44,350 nucleotides of DNA from Acidobacteriaceae bacterium. GTDB lineage: Bacteria > Acidobacteriota > Terriglobia > Bryobacterales > Bryobacteraceae. Within the stretch, counting starts at the first letter, position 1. Every line of letters starts with the position of its first letter. Position numbers and translations under genes: made by a program. This document shows, one piece after another, positions 1-8,957 of this stretch. The DNA is taken from the NCBI GenBank assembly GCA_019243205.1, contig JAFAUR010000848.1, positions 1 through 44,350 of the forward strand. The letters are read 5' to 3'. The notes below the pieces were generated by a model. It saw only the letters and a list, made by a program, of their open reading frames with translations. It did no database searches and was not told where the DNA came from.

Positions 1-46
1 GAGCACCGTAGTGCTATCACTGAAAAAAGAAGGAGATATCCCCTCA

Positions 47-220
47 ATGAAGAAGATCATGATCGCCACCCTGGGCCTTTCGCTCCTCTCCGGTACGGCC
101 GTTTTCGCGCAGAATACTTCTAGCGGAAGCGACACCATGAAGAGCACGCACAGCAAGAAGAAGTCCAAGAAGAAGGGTACCGACACAACCAGCACCACTT
201 CGACTTCGACGAGCAAGTAA
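47..220 (+). CDS. small secreted Lys/Ser/Thr-rich protein (hypothetical)
   Basis: AGGAGA about 10 nt upstream of the ATG at 47; N-terminal signal peptide MKKIMIATLGLSLLSGTAVFAQ; low-complexity basic tail. The upstream ORF-track start at 11 is less likely. Confidence 0.65.
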   Translation: MKKIMIATLGLSLLSGTAVFAQNTSSGSDTMKSTHSKKKSKKKGTDTTSTTSTSTSK

Positions 221-262
221 ATTTACTTAAGTTTACGAGCAGCCGATTTCGGCACAGTATTG

Positions 263-310
263 ACGCGGCATTGAGCTCGAACGGCTCAATGCCGCGTTTC
301 TACTTTTCGC
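263..310 (+). terminator. Rho-independent terminator-like hairpin
   Basis: ACGCGGCATTGAGC (263-276), 7-nt loop, GCTCAATGCCGCGT (284-297): perfect 14-bp stem followed by TTCTACTTTT. Confidence 0.8.
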
Positions 311-328
311 AGCATATTCATCGCAAAC

Positions 329-1705
329 TTGCGCCCATTTACGCCGACACAGTTGAATAGGATCTATCTCGGCTGTTTCGGCGCCTACCTGTTGAGCGCA
401 TTTCTCTTCGTACAGTACAAGCCGTTTTGGCTCGATGAAATCATTCAGTTGCTGCACACGCGCGACGTGGCGTTCAGCAGAATGCTGGCGGGATCGCGTA
501 ATCCAGGCGCTAGTTTTCTTCCTGACTTCTTTCAATGGCTTCTCGTCAAGGTCCATTACAGTCGGGCGATGGCCCGCGGGCCTGCATTTCTTTTCGGAGC
601 GGCGTCCATTTGTCTCTTCTCGAAACTCGTGCGAATGGCCGGTTTGAGCTCTGAATTTGCCGTAGCAGCAGCGTTTGCGCTATTGCCGATAGTCCTTCGA
701 TACACGACAGAGGCGCGCCCGTACTCGCAAGGACTGTTCTTCACGATTGCAGCTCTGGTGCTGCTCGTCGCAATTGAACAAGCGCCAACGATTCCCAGGA
801 GTGCTTATCTCTTTTTGGCGACTACAGCAGCAATGTATTCACATCCATTCACGATTTTTCCCATAATCGCGGCGGCATTCGTTTTTTCAACTCCCTTCCG
901 AAACGCAAACTGGCGATTGCTGCTGTTGCCGGTGCTCGGCGCCTGTGTCGCTTTCGCGCCGTGGTGGGCCACAGCTGTGACCACCTGGAACGGTGCTGTA
1001 GCAGGTAGTGTCTCAAGTGCCTCGAGCACAGTATTCGATTGGAAAACTCCTTTCCGGGTTCTTCATGAAATCACCGAAGGAGGATACGTCACCGGAGTGT
1101 GTTTGCTTTTGCTGATGTTGATCAGCGTGTTTTCAAGCGACGCTCAGAAACCGCGCCGGTTCGCTGCGAGCGGATTCGGTGGATTAATTCTCATTCTGCT
1201 GATTGAAGATCGGCTGCACTACTATTTCGCAGCAAGGCATCTTGTATTCTCATTGCCTCTGTTGGTTGTTGCTGCCGGGTTCGCGTTAGAACCCGCGCCC
1301 AAGTTTTCACGTGCCATCGGGCTGACCCTATGGGCGATATTGGTTACCGGTTCAGTTACATCGATAATTATCGGAGCTCTGCGGCCTCGGGAGAACTGGG
1401 ACGCAGCGGCAGCAAAACTCGCGCTGCTTGCACGCCAAGGGGATTGCATCGTCACTGCGGGGAACGGTCACCTGCGCTATTATGCCTTCTTCGAACCTGA
1501 ACTCAACAAAGTCTCGTGCCAATGGCAGGCTGTAACAAGAATCGAGCTTGCCGTCGATCCCTATGACGCCGGGGAGAAGCTTGCCGCCATTTCGGATCTC
1601 ACCGCTAAAGGATGGCGGCAGAGCGGAGAGGAAGAGACCGGTAAGTTCCAAGTTATCGAATTTCGTAGGCAGGGCGACCGGGGCAATACCCCAACCCGGA
1701 GTTAA
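329..1705 (+). CDS. multi-TM glycosyltransferase, family 39-like (ArnT/PMT clan)
   Basis: 458 aa, many TM segments, early acidic motif FWLDE after TM1, TTEARPYSQ motif; probable TTG start. Confidence 0.7.
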   Translation: MRPFTPTQLNRIYLGCFGAYLLSAFLFVQYKPFWLDEIIQLLHTRDVAFSRMLAGSRNPGASFLPDFFQWLLVKVHYSRAMARGPAFLFGAASICLFSKLVRMAGLSSEFAVAAAFALLPIVLRYTTEARPYSQGLFFTIAALVLLVAIEQAPTIPRSAYLFLATTAAMYSHPFTIFPIIAAAFVFSTPFRNANWRLLLLPVLGACVAFAPWWATAVTTWNGAVAGSVSSASSTVFDWKTPFRVLHEITEGGYVTGVCLLLLMLISVFSSDAQKPRRFAASGFGGLILILLIEDRLHYYFAARHLVFSLPLLVVAAGFALEPAPKFSRAIGLTLWAILVTGSVTSIIIGALRPRENWDAAAAKLALLARQGDCIVTAGNGHLRYYAFFEPELNKVSCQWQAVTRIELAVDPYDAGEKLAAISDLTAKGWRQSGEEETGKFQVIEFRRQGDRGNTPTRS

Positions 1706-1749
1706 ACGGACGAATTACGGCAAACCGTTTGATGTGCCCGGGAATGTCC

Positions 1750-3504
1750 TCAACTCAATTCCAGCTTGTACCGGGTAGCGGCCAATGTATAGAGGCGGCG
1801 CCAGACCAGCCGGTTAATCACAACAACCATTCCGCTGATGACGGCCGTTGCGGCCAAGAGCAGGGGCAAGTTGCCGGCGTCGGTAGCCCGGCTAATCACC
1901 GCGCCGATACCCGTGAGTGAGAACGTCTGTCCACGGAAGCGAAAATATTCAGCAAGGATGCTAGCGTTCCAAGCTCCGCCCGACGCCGTGACTAAGCCGG
2001 TGATCAGATACGGGAAAATCGCGGGAAGCAGCAGGTGCCGCCAGCGCTGGAGCGCGCTGAGTTGGAAGATATCGCAAACTTCTTTCAGGTCGGATGGGAT
2101 CGCGCTCGCGCCCGCGATGACGTTGAACAGGATGTACCATTGTGTTCCCAGCAGCAGCAAGAGAATGGACGCAATTCCCAATCCGCTTCCGATCTTTATA
2201 AGCAAGAGGAGGAGGATGGGGAACAACGCCGGCGCGGGTACGGATGCCGCGACCTGCGCGACAGGCTGAAAGATTGCGGCAAGCTTGGGGCGCAATCCGA
2301 TGAGTACACCCGCCGGGATGGTCCAGAGCGCAGCCAAAACCAGAGTGAGTTCGATGCGAAGGAACGTTGCTCCCGCTCCCCAAAAGATCTGATTGAGGTC
2401 GGTCGCCGTAAGTTCAGCCAGCATGATGCTCATTCGCACCGTCGCATACAGCATGCCCGTCACTGCCAAAACGAGAAGAAAGCGCGAGAACCATTTCGCG
2501 GTTCTACGTGGCTGAGGGTCGGGATTGCGCCGGGCATTCGAACGCGCAAACCGCAATATCAGAGCTTCTCGGGATGGCGTAATTACCGCGTCTTCAACTC
2601 GCTCCAACAGTTTCGATCTGCGGAGCAGTTGAAGTACGCGTGAGCCCGGCCGTTCTGAAGCCTCGATTTGCTCGAATTTGAATTTGTCGCTCCACGCGAT
2701 TATGGGACGCCAGAAGATTTGATCGATGAAAACAATAACCGCAATCATCACGATCAAACCCAGGACGATGGCGGCGGTGTCCCCTGCGTTAGATGCCGTT
2801 TGCAGATAAGAACCTAGTCCGGGCAACCGCAGATCACGGTTACCAAGAACAAACATTTCGCACACCATGAGAGAGAACCAGCCGCCCGCCACCGCCATCA
2901 TCGAATTCCAGATCAAACCGATAGCAGTTTGAGGCAGCTCGAGTTGTGTGAACCGCTGCCAGGTCCCCAACCGGTAGACCTCGGCCGCTTCGACCATTTC
3001 GCGTGGCAGGTTCTTTAGCGACGAGTACACGCTGAAGGCCATGTTCCAAACCTGCCCAGTGAAGATCAGGATGATGGAACCGAGTTCTAATCCGAATTGT
3101 GTGGTGGGAAACAAGGCCACCATGGACGTCATCACTCCTGGCAGGAACGACAAAACCGGAATAGACTGCAAGGTGTCCAGAACCGGAACCATAATCCGCT
3201 CCGCTCTGGCATTGTGCGCAGCGATGTATCCATAGCCCACGCTGAAGACCAGGCTCAAAACATAGGCGATCGCAATGCGGGAGACCGAGAACAATGCGTA
3301 GACAGGAAGTGCACCAGCACTCAGGTCGATAGGAACTTGAGTGGTGACTGGCGCGCTCCAGTAATGCGTGAGCCGGAGGAGGCCGTAGAACAAAGCCAAT
3401 GCCGCGATGGCGACAGGTATCTCTGAAAACAGAGCCGGCGTTCTCGCAAACAGTCGGCCCCAGGGTGCGAATGCAATGAGCCGCCAATCGGGCCGGCTAG
3501 CCAT
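1750..3504 (-). CDS. ABC transporter permease, two fused BPD_transp_1 domains (NitT/TauT-like)
   Basis: 584 aa with two repeats of binding-protein-dependent permease features (e.g. EAAEVYRLGTWQRFTQLELPQTAIGLIWN and EVCDIFQLSALQRWRHLLLPAIFPYLITG, EAA-type loops). Confidence 0.9.
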   Translation of the reverse strand: MASRPDWRLIAFAPWGRLFARTPALFSEIPVAIAALALFYGLLRLTHYWSAPVTTQVPIDLSAGALPVYALFSVSRIAIAYVLSLVFSVGYGYIAAHNARAERIMVPVLDTLQSIPVLSFLPGVMTSMVALFPTTQFGLELGSIILIFTGQVWNMAFSVYSSLKNLPREMVEAAEVYRLGTWQRFTQLELPQTAIGLIWNSMMAVAGGWFSLMVCEMFVLGNRDLRLPGLGSYLQTASNAGDTAAIVLGLIVMIAVIVFIDQIFWRPIIAWSDKFKFEQIEASERPGSRVLQLLRRSKLLERVEDAVITPSREALILRFARSNARRNPDPQPRRTAKWFSRFLLVLAVTGMLYATVRMSIMLAELTATDLNQIFWGAGATFLRIELTLVLAALWTIPAGVLIGLRPKLAAIFQPVAQVAASVPAPALFPILLLLLIKIGSGLGIASILLLLLGTQWYILFNVIAGASAIPSDLKEVCDIFQLSALQRWRHLLLPAIFPYLITGLVTASGGAWNASILAEYFRFRGQTFSLTGIGAVISRATDAGNLPLLLAATAVISGMVVVINRLVWRRLYTLAATRYKLELS

Positions 3505-5215
3505 TATTCAAAGTAGAAGCCGATACTGGTTGAGTTGCGGTGCTGGCCGCGTTCAAGAGCAATCGATCGGTCTCGGAATCGTAGGTGAAAACGTCGCCAT
3601 ATCGTCCCCAGTTCAACGCGACGTCGATCTGCTTGCTGACGTCCTCGGAGAGATGCTGCTGCAGAATGTCACGAAAGAATTCGAGCGGTATGGTGTGATC
3701 CGATTTACTTGCGAGCGCATTCTGGATCTGCTGAAACAGCGGGATGTTGCCGAGAACGGCGTGCCTGAACAACGCCTTGCGCTCAGATATGTCCCCGTCA
3801 GCAAAGGCTTTTCCGTCTGAAGTAAGCTCAACATCGCCACGCTCGGATTTCACGAATCGCAGCAGCACGGCAGCATCAACGATGGGCAGCAGGTCGTCAA
3901 CCTCGAGCCGGAGGTCGTCGGCCATGCGATAGAGATCTTCCCTGCCCCCGGTGCGGTCGCTTAGCAGTTCCAGTAATCCCGCGATGGCACCCCATCCCGC
4001 TTGCGGCAAGGCTCGATAGGCGACCTTCACCCCGCGATTTGCCGGCGGTGCGGCCTCTAGTTCCGGTTGGGTCATTAGCTTGTAGATGTAGTCGACGTAG
4101 GCGACGAACTCAGCCGAATTACGCTCACGCGGGTGAGCTAGCGATACGCCGAAATCCGCTCGGATTCGGGCCGGGTTGCGCCCAAGAACGATCACTCGAT
4201 CGGCCATAAGCACGGCCTCTTCGATATTGTGCGTCACCAAAAATATGCTGTCGGTCGGCATTTTCTTTTCAAGCCAAAGGCCCATCAACTCGCCTCTGAG
4301 ATTCTCGGCTGTGAGGACGTCGAGGGCCGAAAACGGTTCATCCATGAACAGGATCTCTGGCTCAACTGCAAGTGCGCGGGCAAATCCGACGCGTTGTTTC
4401 ATGCCGCCTGACAGTTCTTTGGGATACGCTTGTTCGAACCCGCGCAGGCCCACGACGTCGAGGGTCTTGAGCGCCCGACTGTGGCGATCAGCGTGAGGCA
4501 TGCCGCGCGCCAAGAGTGGAACTTCCACGTTGTCGATCACGGTGAGCCAGGGGAAAAGCGCGAAACTCTGGAACACAATGCCGACGTTCGGCGCTGCCTG
4601 ACGAACAGGCTGTCCATGCCAGAGCACTTCACCAGAAGACGGAGCGGTCAGACCACAGAGCATACGTAACAGGGTGGACTTCCCCGAACCTGAGGGGCCG
4701 AGCAGAGCAAGAATCTTGCCAGGATATACCGAGAGATTTGTCGGAGCGATGACTTGAATTTGGGCGGAAGCGTGGTGTTGGCCGCCGCGCTCAAAGCGCT
4801 TCTCGATCTGGCGAGCCTCGATGATGGGCGATCCAAAAGGTTCCTGAAGGGGGACTCCACGCGCGTCCTCTTTTTCGGACAGTTCAGCTACAAGCTGCTG
4901 CCAGGCACCTTCAGGGAGCGTATCGAGAAACTGCAGGCGCTCGAGATAATCCATTTTCCCGATGACGGCTGCCATGTCGGCATAGGGAAGCGTGTGTAGC
5001 AGCGCAAATGTGTCGTAGTAAGGTAAAGCCGCCGCCAATCTCGCAGCCACCTCATGAGGCAGTTGCCGAAATAGGCGCTCTTGTTCTTCGTGCGAAAGAC
5101 TCAGGAATGCATCGACCGCAACTGGCGGATCAAGACGCATGAGAATCGAAACTGCGCGTTCCCAGCGTCCTTGCGAAAGGATTGACTGAAATTCTTCGGC
5201 TCTGGGTGACTTCAT
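3497..5215 (-). CDS. ABC transporter ATPase with N-terminal MgtE_N-like helical domain and C-terminal AAA-associated (AAA_assoc_C-like) domain
   Basis: Walker A GPSGSGKST, signature LSGGMKQRVGFARAL, Walker B ILFMDEPFSALD; N-terminal ~120 aa of helical repeats (LSHEEQERLFRQLPHEVAARLAAALPYYDTFALLHTLPYADMAAVIGKM); long C-terminal extension. Overlaps the permease start by 8 nt. Confidence 0.88.
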   Translation of the reverse strand: MKSPRAEEFQSILSQGRWERAVSILMRLDPPVAVDAFLSLSHEEQERLFRQLPHEVAARLAAALPYYDTFALLHTLPYADMAAVIGKMDYLERLQFLDTLPEGAWQQLVAELSEKEDARGVPLQEPFGSPIIEARQIEKRFERGGQHHASAQIQVIAPTNLSVYPGKILALLGPSGSGKSTLLRMLCGLTAPSSGEVLWHGQPVRQAAPNVGIVFQSFALFPWLTVIDNVEVPLLARGMPHADRHSRALKTLDVVGLRGFEQAYPKELSGGMKQRVGFARALAVEPEILFMDEPFSALDVLTAENLRGELMGLWLEKKMPTDSIFLVTHNIEEAVLMADRVIVLGRNPARIRADFGVSLAHPRERNSAEFVAYVDYIYKLMTQPELEAAPPANRGVKVAYRALPQAGWGAIAGLLELLSDRTGGREDLYRMADDLRLEVDDLLPIVDAAVLLRFVKSERGDVELTSDGKAFADGDISERKALFRHAVLGNIPLFQQIQNALASKSDHTIPLEFFRDILQQHLSEDVSKQIDVALNWGRYGDVFTYDSETDRLLLNAASTATQPVSASTLNNG

Positions 5216-5236
5216 TTAGAGAAGAAACATCCCGTT

Positions 5237-5377
5237 CCGGAGTAACTTCGACCTCAACGCATGATGATCACTATAGTTGTGATCAATATTACAAACGCAG
5301 TCAGGACCCAGTAGACCCAATCAAAATGACTGGGGTTGGATATTCGCCTCATCTCTTATCTACCTACGTTACTCCGG
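5237..5377 (-). ncRNA. candidate structured 5' leader of the ABC transporter mRNA
   Basis: Perfect 10-bp inverted repeat CCGGAGTAAC (5237-5246)/GTTACTCCGG (5368-5377) enclosing two smaller hairpins (5265-5285 and 5315-5336). Ends 21 nt before the ATG. Confidence 0.4.
5265..5285. promoter_or_regulatory. 21-bp palindrome (possible operator or hairpin) upstream of the ABC ATPase
   Basis: TGATCAC-TATAGTT-GTGATCA, perfect 7-bp arms. On the minus strand it contains the -10-like hexamer TATAGT. Confidence 0.45.
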
Positions 5378-5917
5378 CTGCCTCAACACGGCACGAAGCG
5401 GGACAATGACGAGCGTTGCTCGGCCGCGCTGTAATTGCGTTCTTTGCGAGAGTCCTGCACGAGTACACCCAGGTCGCGTTTCATCAAAGACAGTTTGGCT
5501 CTGACGTCCTGTAGCGTAGCCACACGATCTTCGAGATCTGCCGCGTAATTTTCATCCTGATTCGTGGGCGCGACGGATGTCCTGGATTGCCAGACTGGGA
5601 AGGGACACTCTCTATTGGTTCCGTCGGGCGACCAAACAGCTCTGCCTGCATATGGGAGGGAAGTGCAAGTTTCGCACTTCTCCTGTTGCCGCTTGCAGGC
5701 CGAAGGTGGACAGCGTAGAACTGACGGCGGAAAGAAGGCCGGTAGATCTCGCGACCTCTTCCGCACATCGGCGGCAGTTCGCCAGAGTTTGTGTGCGATG
5801 GCGACTGCGGCTAGCCGAGAACCTGGTCGAACGGAAGGCTGACCTCAGCGGGTCGGCCCGCGGCCGTTTGATTGGTCTTGCACTCTTTTCAAAGCTCTCC
5901 CCGCACTCAGTGCATGA

Positions 5918-8263
5918 TCAAGCGTTCAGCAGCGCTTGCACGTACTCGGGTTTGAGCGGAGTCCTTCTCGCAATCTTGCCGGTTGCGTCGAAGAACGCGC
6001 CGGTAAGGGCTGAAGTAGCCAGCGCGTTCGCTGCCTCCGAGCCTTGCCCGTACTTCCCAACTTCCGGCCGGTTTATGAGGACAACATTGATCTCCGGAAG
6101 ATCGGCGATGGTTGCGATGGGATAGCTCAACCAATCGCTGGTGGTGATGCCGCTTTCATTGAACCGCAGTTCCTCCTTCAGCGCCATGCTCACTCCCATA
6201 ACGGTGCCGCCTTCCACTTGGCGCGTCAACTGCAATGGATTGACAACGATGCCTGGGTCGACGGCGATCGTCATCTTCTCCACTTTGATGGCTCCGCTGG
6301 TCATATCGATAGCGATATTCGCCACGCAAGCCCAGTAAGTTCCGCCGCGGTACAACGCCGAGACGCCTTGACCTCGCCTCTGACCATTGATCGTCGTTGG
6401 AGCTTCCGAACGCGGCTTCCAGCCCGACGCTTCGCGAACGGACTCCAATACGGCGATGGCCCGTTTTTCACGTGCGTGTTTAATGCGAAACTCAAGAGGA
6501 TCGACTCCGGCCAGCACTGCAGCCTCTGTGATCGCCAATTCGCGCGGGAAGTTCTGCTGATACTGTCCAGGCGTCCTCATACTATGATCGCGAAGACCGA
6601 CTCCGAGCGGCGATGAGCTTTGCCCGAGCTGGAATGTTCCGTAAGCGCGTTCCAGCACGGCAGGCGTGCCATCGTAAATCCAGGGATCGTGGGAATCGTT
6701 GCGGACGGTAATGAGAGCGCCTTTCTCATTGGGCGCGGGAATGGTGGGAAGCCCCGCGAGGATCGCACCCACGAGTCGATCATCCTGCATGGCAGGCATA
6801 TAGTGGTCGATTTGGAAGGCAGTCATTTTGCCATTCGCATCGAGACCAATCTGAACATCGGAATATGCCGCTGAGGATTGCGTGGACCATTGAAAATCTT
6901 CCTGGCGCATCCACTGGACACGGATCGGCTTGCCGACCGCTTGGGATAGAATGACCGCTTCGTCTTCCGCCCCGGCATTGCCGCCATTCGAGCGACCGTA
7001 ATGACCGGGCCCTGCGAAGCTGCGCACAACCACGCGGTCTACAGAAGTAGAGAGCATGCGTGCGATCCCGGAGCGCAAAGCTTGAGGATTCTGCGTGTGC
7101 GTGTAGACGTAGACGGTGCCGTCGGAACGAACATCCGCTACCGCCATTGCCGGACCAATCGGCGCGTGTTTCAAAAACGGCAGTTGGTATGTAGCGGTGA
7201 GTTTCTTCGATGACTTCGCAAGCTCGGCAGCGACGTCGCCGTTCGACTTCTTACTCGTCTCGGCGGGAACACTCTTCCAGTCGGCATCTTCTTTCAGGAA
7301 CGGGAACAGACGCGCATCGCCCGGGAGTCCCTTCCATTCAGTCCACTTGGTACCTGAAGCCACCTGTTGCGCCGCCTTCACGGCTTCCCATTCCGTAGGA
7401 GCAACGACACCCACCAGGTTGCCTTTCACGACGACCTGTGTGTTCGGGAAACGAGTCTTGTCCAGAGGGCCGACCGAGATTAGTTTGGAGCCAAGCGTCT
7501 TGGGATGCACCATGCGGGCATGCAGCATGCCCGGGAGGCGCACATCAGTGACCCACGTCTCTTTAGCTGTCACTTTCGAAACCGTGACCGAGTTCGGGAA
7601 CGACTTGCCGATGACCGTGTACTGACCGACAGGCTTGAGCGGCGGATCTCCTTCTACTCTCAATCCCATCATGCTGGTGAGTTCGCCTTTAACGGGTATG
7701 GTGAGGTTTAACTTCTGATTCTTGACGAGGTTTCCGTACGAAACGCTCTTGCCGCCGCCCGAAACAATACCGTCTGCCACCGACAGTTGATCTTTGGGAA
7801 CACCGAGTTGCTGCGAAGCTAAATCGAGCAGGGCCTGATGTACATAAGCGGCAGCTTTTCGAATATTCGGCATGCCACCCCCGAGAAAGTCGAACGCGCC
7901 ACTGCCGTCTGGTGTGCGATCGGTGTCGCCTGAGATAACGGTGGTGATGGCTTCGAACGGAACGCTGAGTTCTTCCGCGACAATCTGCCGGTAAGCGGTA
8001 AACACGCTGCTAGTGCCAAAGTCGGGCTTGCCGGCACGAACCAGGATGGTGTTGTCCGCATGAATCTCGATCCAGGATTCCGGTAGACCCGCGTTCAGCG
8101 AATTTCCGTTCGCGGTGGCCGCACTTTTAGCAATCGTGTCAGCGCCGGCGAGGCGGAAGCCGACCAGCAATGCTCCGCCAGCCTGAACGAAGCCGCGACG
8201 CGAAAGGGATGCTCCGAACACATCGGTTACGTTGGTCACTGAACTTCTTTCCTTCGCGGTCAT
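5918..8263 (-). CDS. Tat-exported molybdopterin-binding xanthine dehydrogenase family large subunit (isoquinoline 1-oxidoreductase beta-like)
   Basis: Twin-arginine signal SRRGFVQAGGALLVG; FAGPGHYGRSNGGNAGAEDEAVILSQAVGKPIRVQWMRQEDF molybdopterin-binding motifs. ATG at 8263 overlaps the stop of the 2Fe-2S subunit gene. Confidence 0.88.
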   Translation of the reverse strand: MTAKERSSVTNVTDVFGASLSRRGFVQAGGALLVGFRLAGADTIAKSAATANGNSLNAGLPESWIEIHADNTILVRAGKPDFGTSSVFTAYRQIVAEELSVPFEAITTVISGDTDRTPDGSGAFDFLGGGMPNIRKAAAYVHQALLDLASQQLGVPKDQLSVADGIVSGGGKSVSYGNLVKNQKLNLTIPVKGELTSMMGLRVEGDPPLKPVGQYTVIGKSFPNSVTVSKVTAKETWVTDVRLPGMLHARMVHPKTLGSKLISVGPLDKTRFPNTQVVVKGNLVGVVAPTEWEAVKAAQQVASGTKWTEWKGLPGDARLFPFLKEDADWKSVPAETSKKSNGDVAAELAKSSKKLTATYQLPFLKHAPIGPAMAVADVRSDGTVYVYTHTQNPQALRSGIARMLSTSVDRVVVRSFAGPGHYGRSNGGNAGAEDEAVILSQAVGKPIRVQWMRQEDFQWSTQSSAAYSDVQIGLDANGKMTAFQIDHYMPAMQDDRLVGAILAGLPTIPAPNEKGALITVRNDSHDPWIYDGTPAVLERAYGTFQLGQSSSPLGVGLRDHSMRTPGQYQQNFPRELAITEAAVLAGVDPLEFRIKHAREKRAIAVLESVREASGWKPRSEAPTTINGQRRGQGVSALYRGGTYWACVANIAIDMTSGAIKVEKMTIAVDPGIVVNPLQLTRQVEGGTVMGVSMALKEELRFNESGITTSDWLSYPIATIADLPEINVVLINRPEVGKYGQGSEAANALATSALTGAFFDATGKIARRTPLKPEYVQALLNA

Positions 8264-8787
8264 AGTATTTCGCTCGCTTTCGTCATGTGCGTGGCAGCGC
8301 GCTGAACAGCCTGGATGATGGCCGTATACGTTCCACACCGGCAAAGATGCGGAGAGGGACCAGACATAAATGCCTGCTTGATATCCGCAACCGTGGGTGA
8401 CTGAACGCGCTCCAGCAGTTCGGTGGCCTTAATCATCATTCCGTTCTGGCAAAACCCGCACTGGGGAGCCTGCTCTGCGATCCACGCATCCTGAACGGGG
8501 TGAAGAGTTTTTGCGGCCTGTTCCGCAGAAAGGCCTCTTTGTTTCGCCCATCGCGCCGGCAGCCCTTCGAGAGTAACGACTTCCTTATCGCCCACGGCGC
8601 GCAGGGGTGTGACACAGGACCGCACCTCCTTACCGTTGAGGAGCACAGAACAAGCGCCGCATTGCGCCAGGCCGCAACCGAACTGAGGGCCGGAGAGCGC
8701 GATGTCATTCTTTAAGACGTAGAGTAAAGGCGTATCGGCTGGCGCCTGTACTTCGCGCTTCACTCCGTTGACGAGGATGGTGGTCAT
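8260..8787 (-). CDS. (2Fe-2S)-binding protein, molybdenum hydroxylase small subunit (IorA-like)
   Basis: CGLAQCGACSVLLNG and CGFCQNGM...CRCGTY cysteine motifs. Confidence 0.93.
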   Translation of the reverse strand: MTTILVNGVKREVQAPADTPLLYVLKNDIALSGPQFGCGLAQCGACSVLLNGKEVRSCVTPLRAVGDKEVVTLEGLPARWAKQRGLSAEQAAKTLHPVQDAWIAEQAPQCGFCQNGMMIKATELLERVQSPTVADIKQAFMSGPSPHLCRCGTYTAIIQAVQRAATHMTKASEIL

Positions 8788-8957
8788 TCGACACTCCTAG
8801 GATTGATATCGTCTGCCGCATCTGTCAAATAGGCAGAGCTCATGTCAGATCGGCGTTATGTGGTACGCAGCCAGATTTCATGAGGGCTTTTCCTTATCGT
8901 ACGCCTTCAGAGCGGTGCCACAGAGCACATAATGACGGCCTATCATGAGAAGCGGCG

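Noticed and set aside
2-15. AGCAC-CGTA-GTGCT small hairpin at the window start
   Set aside because: Only 5-bp arms and no T-tract; chance level.
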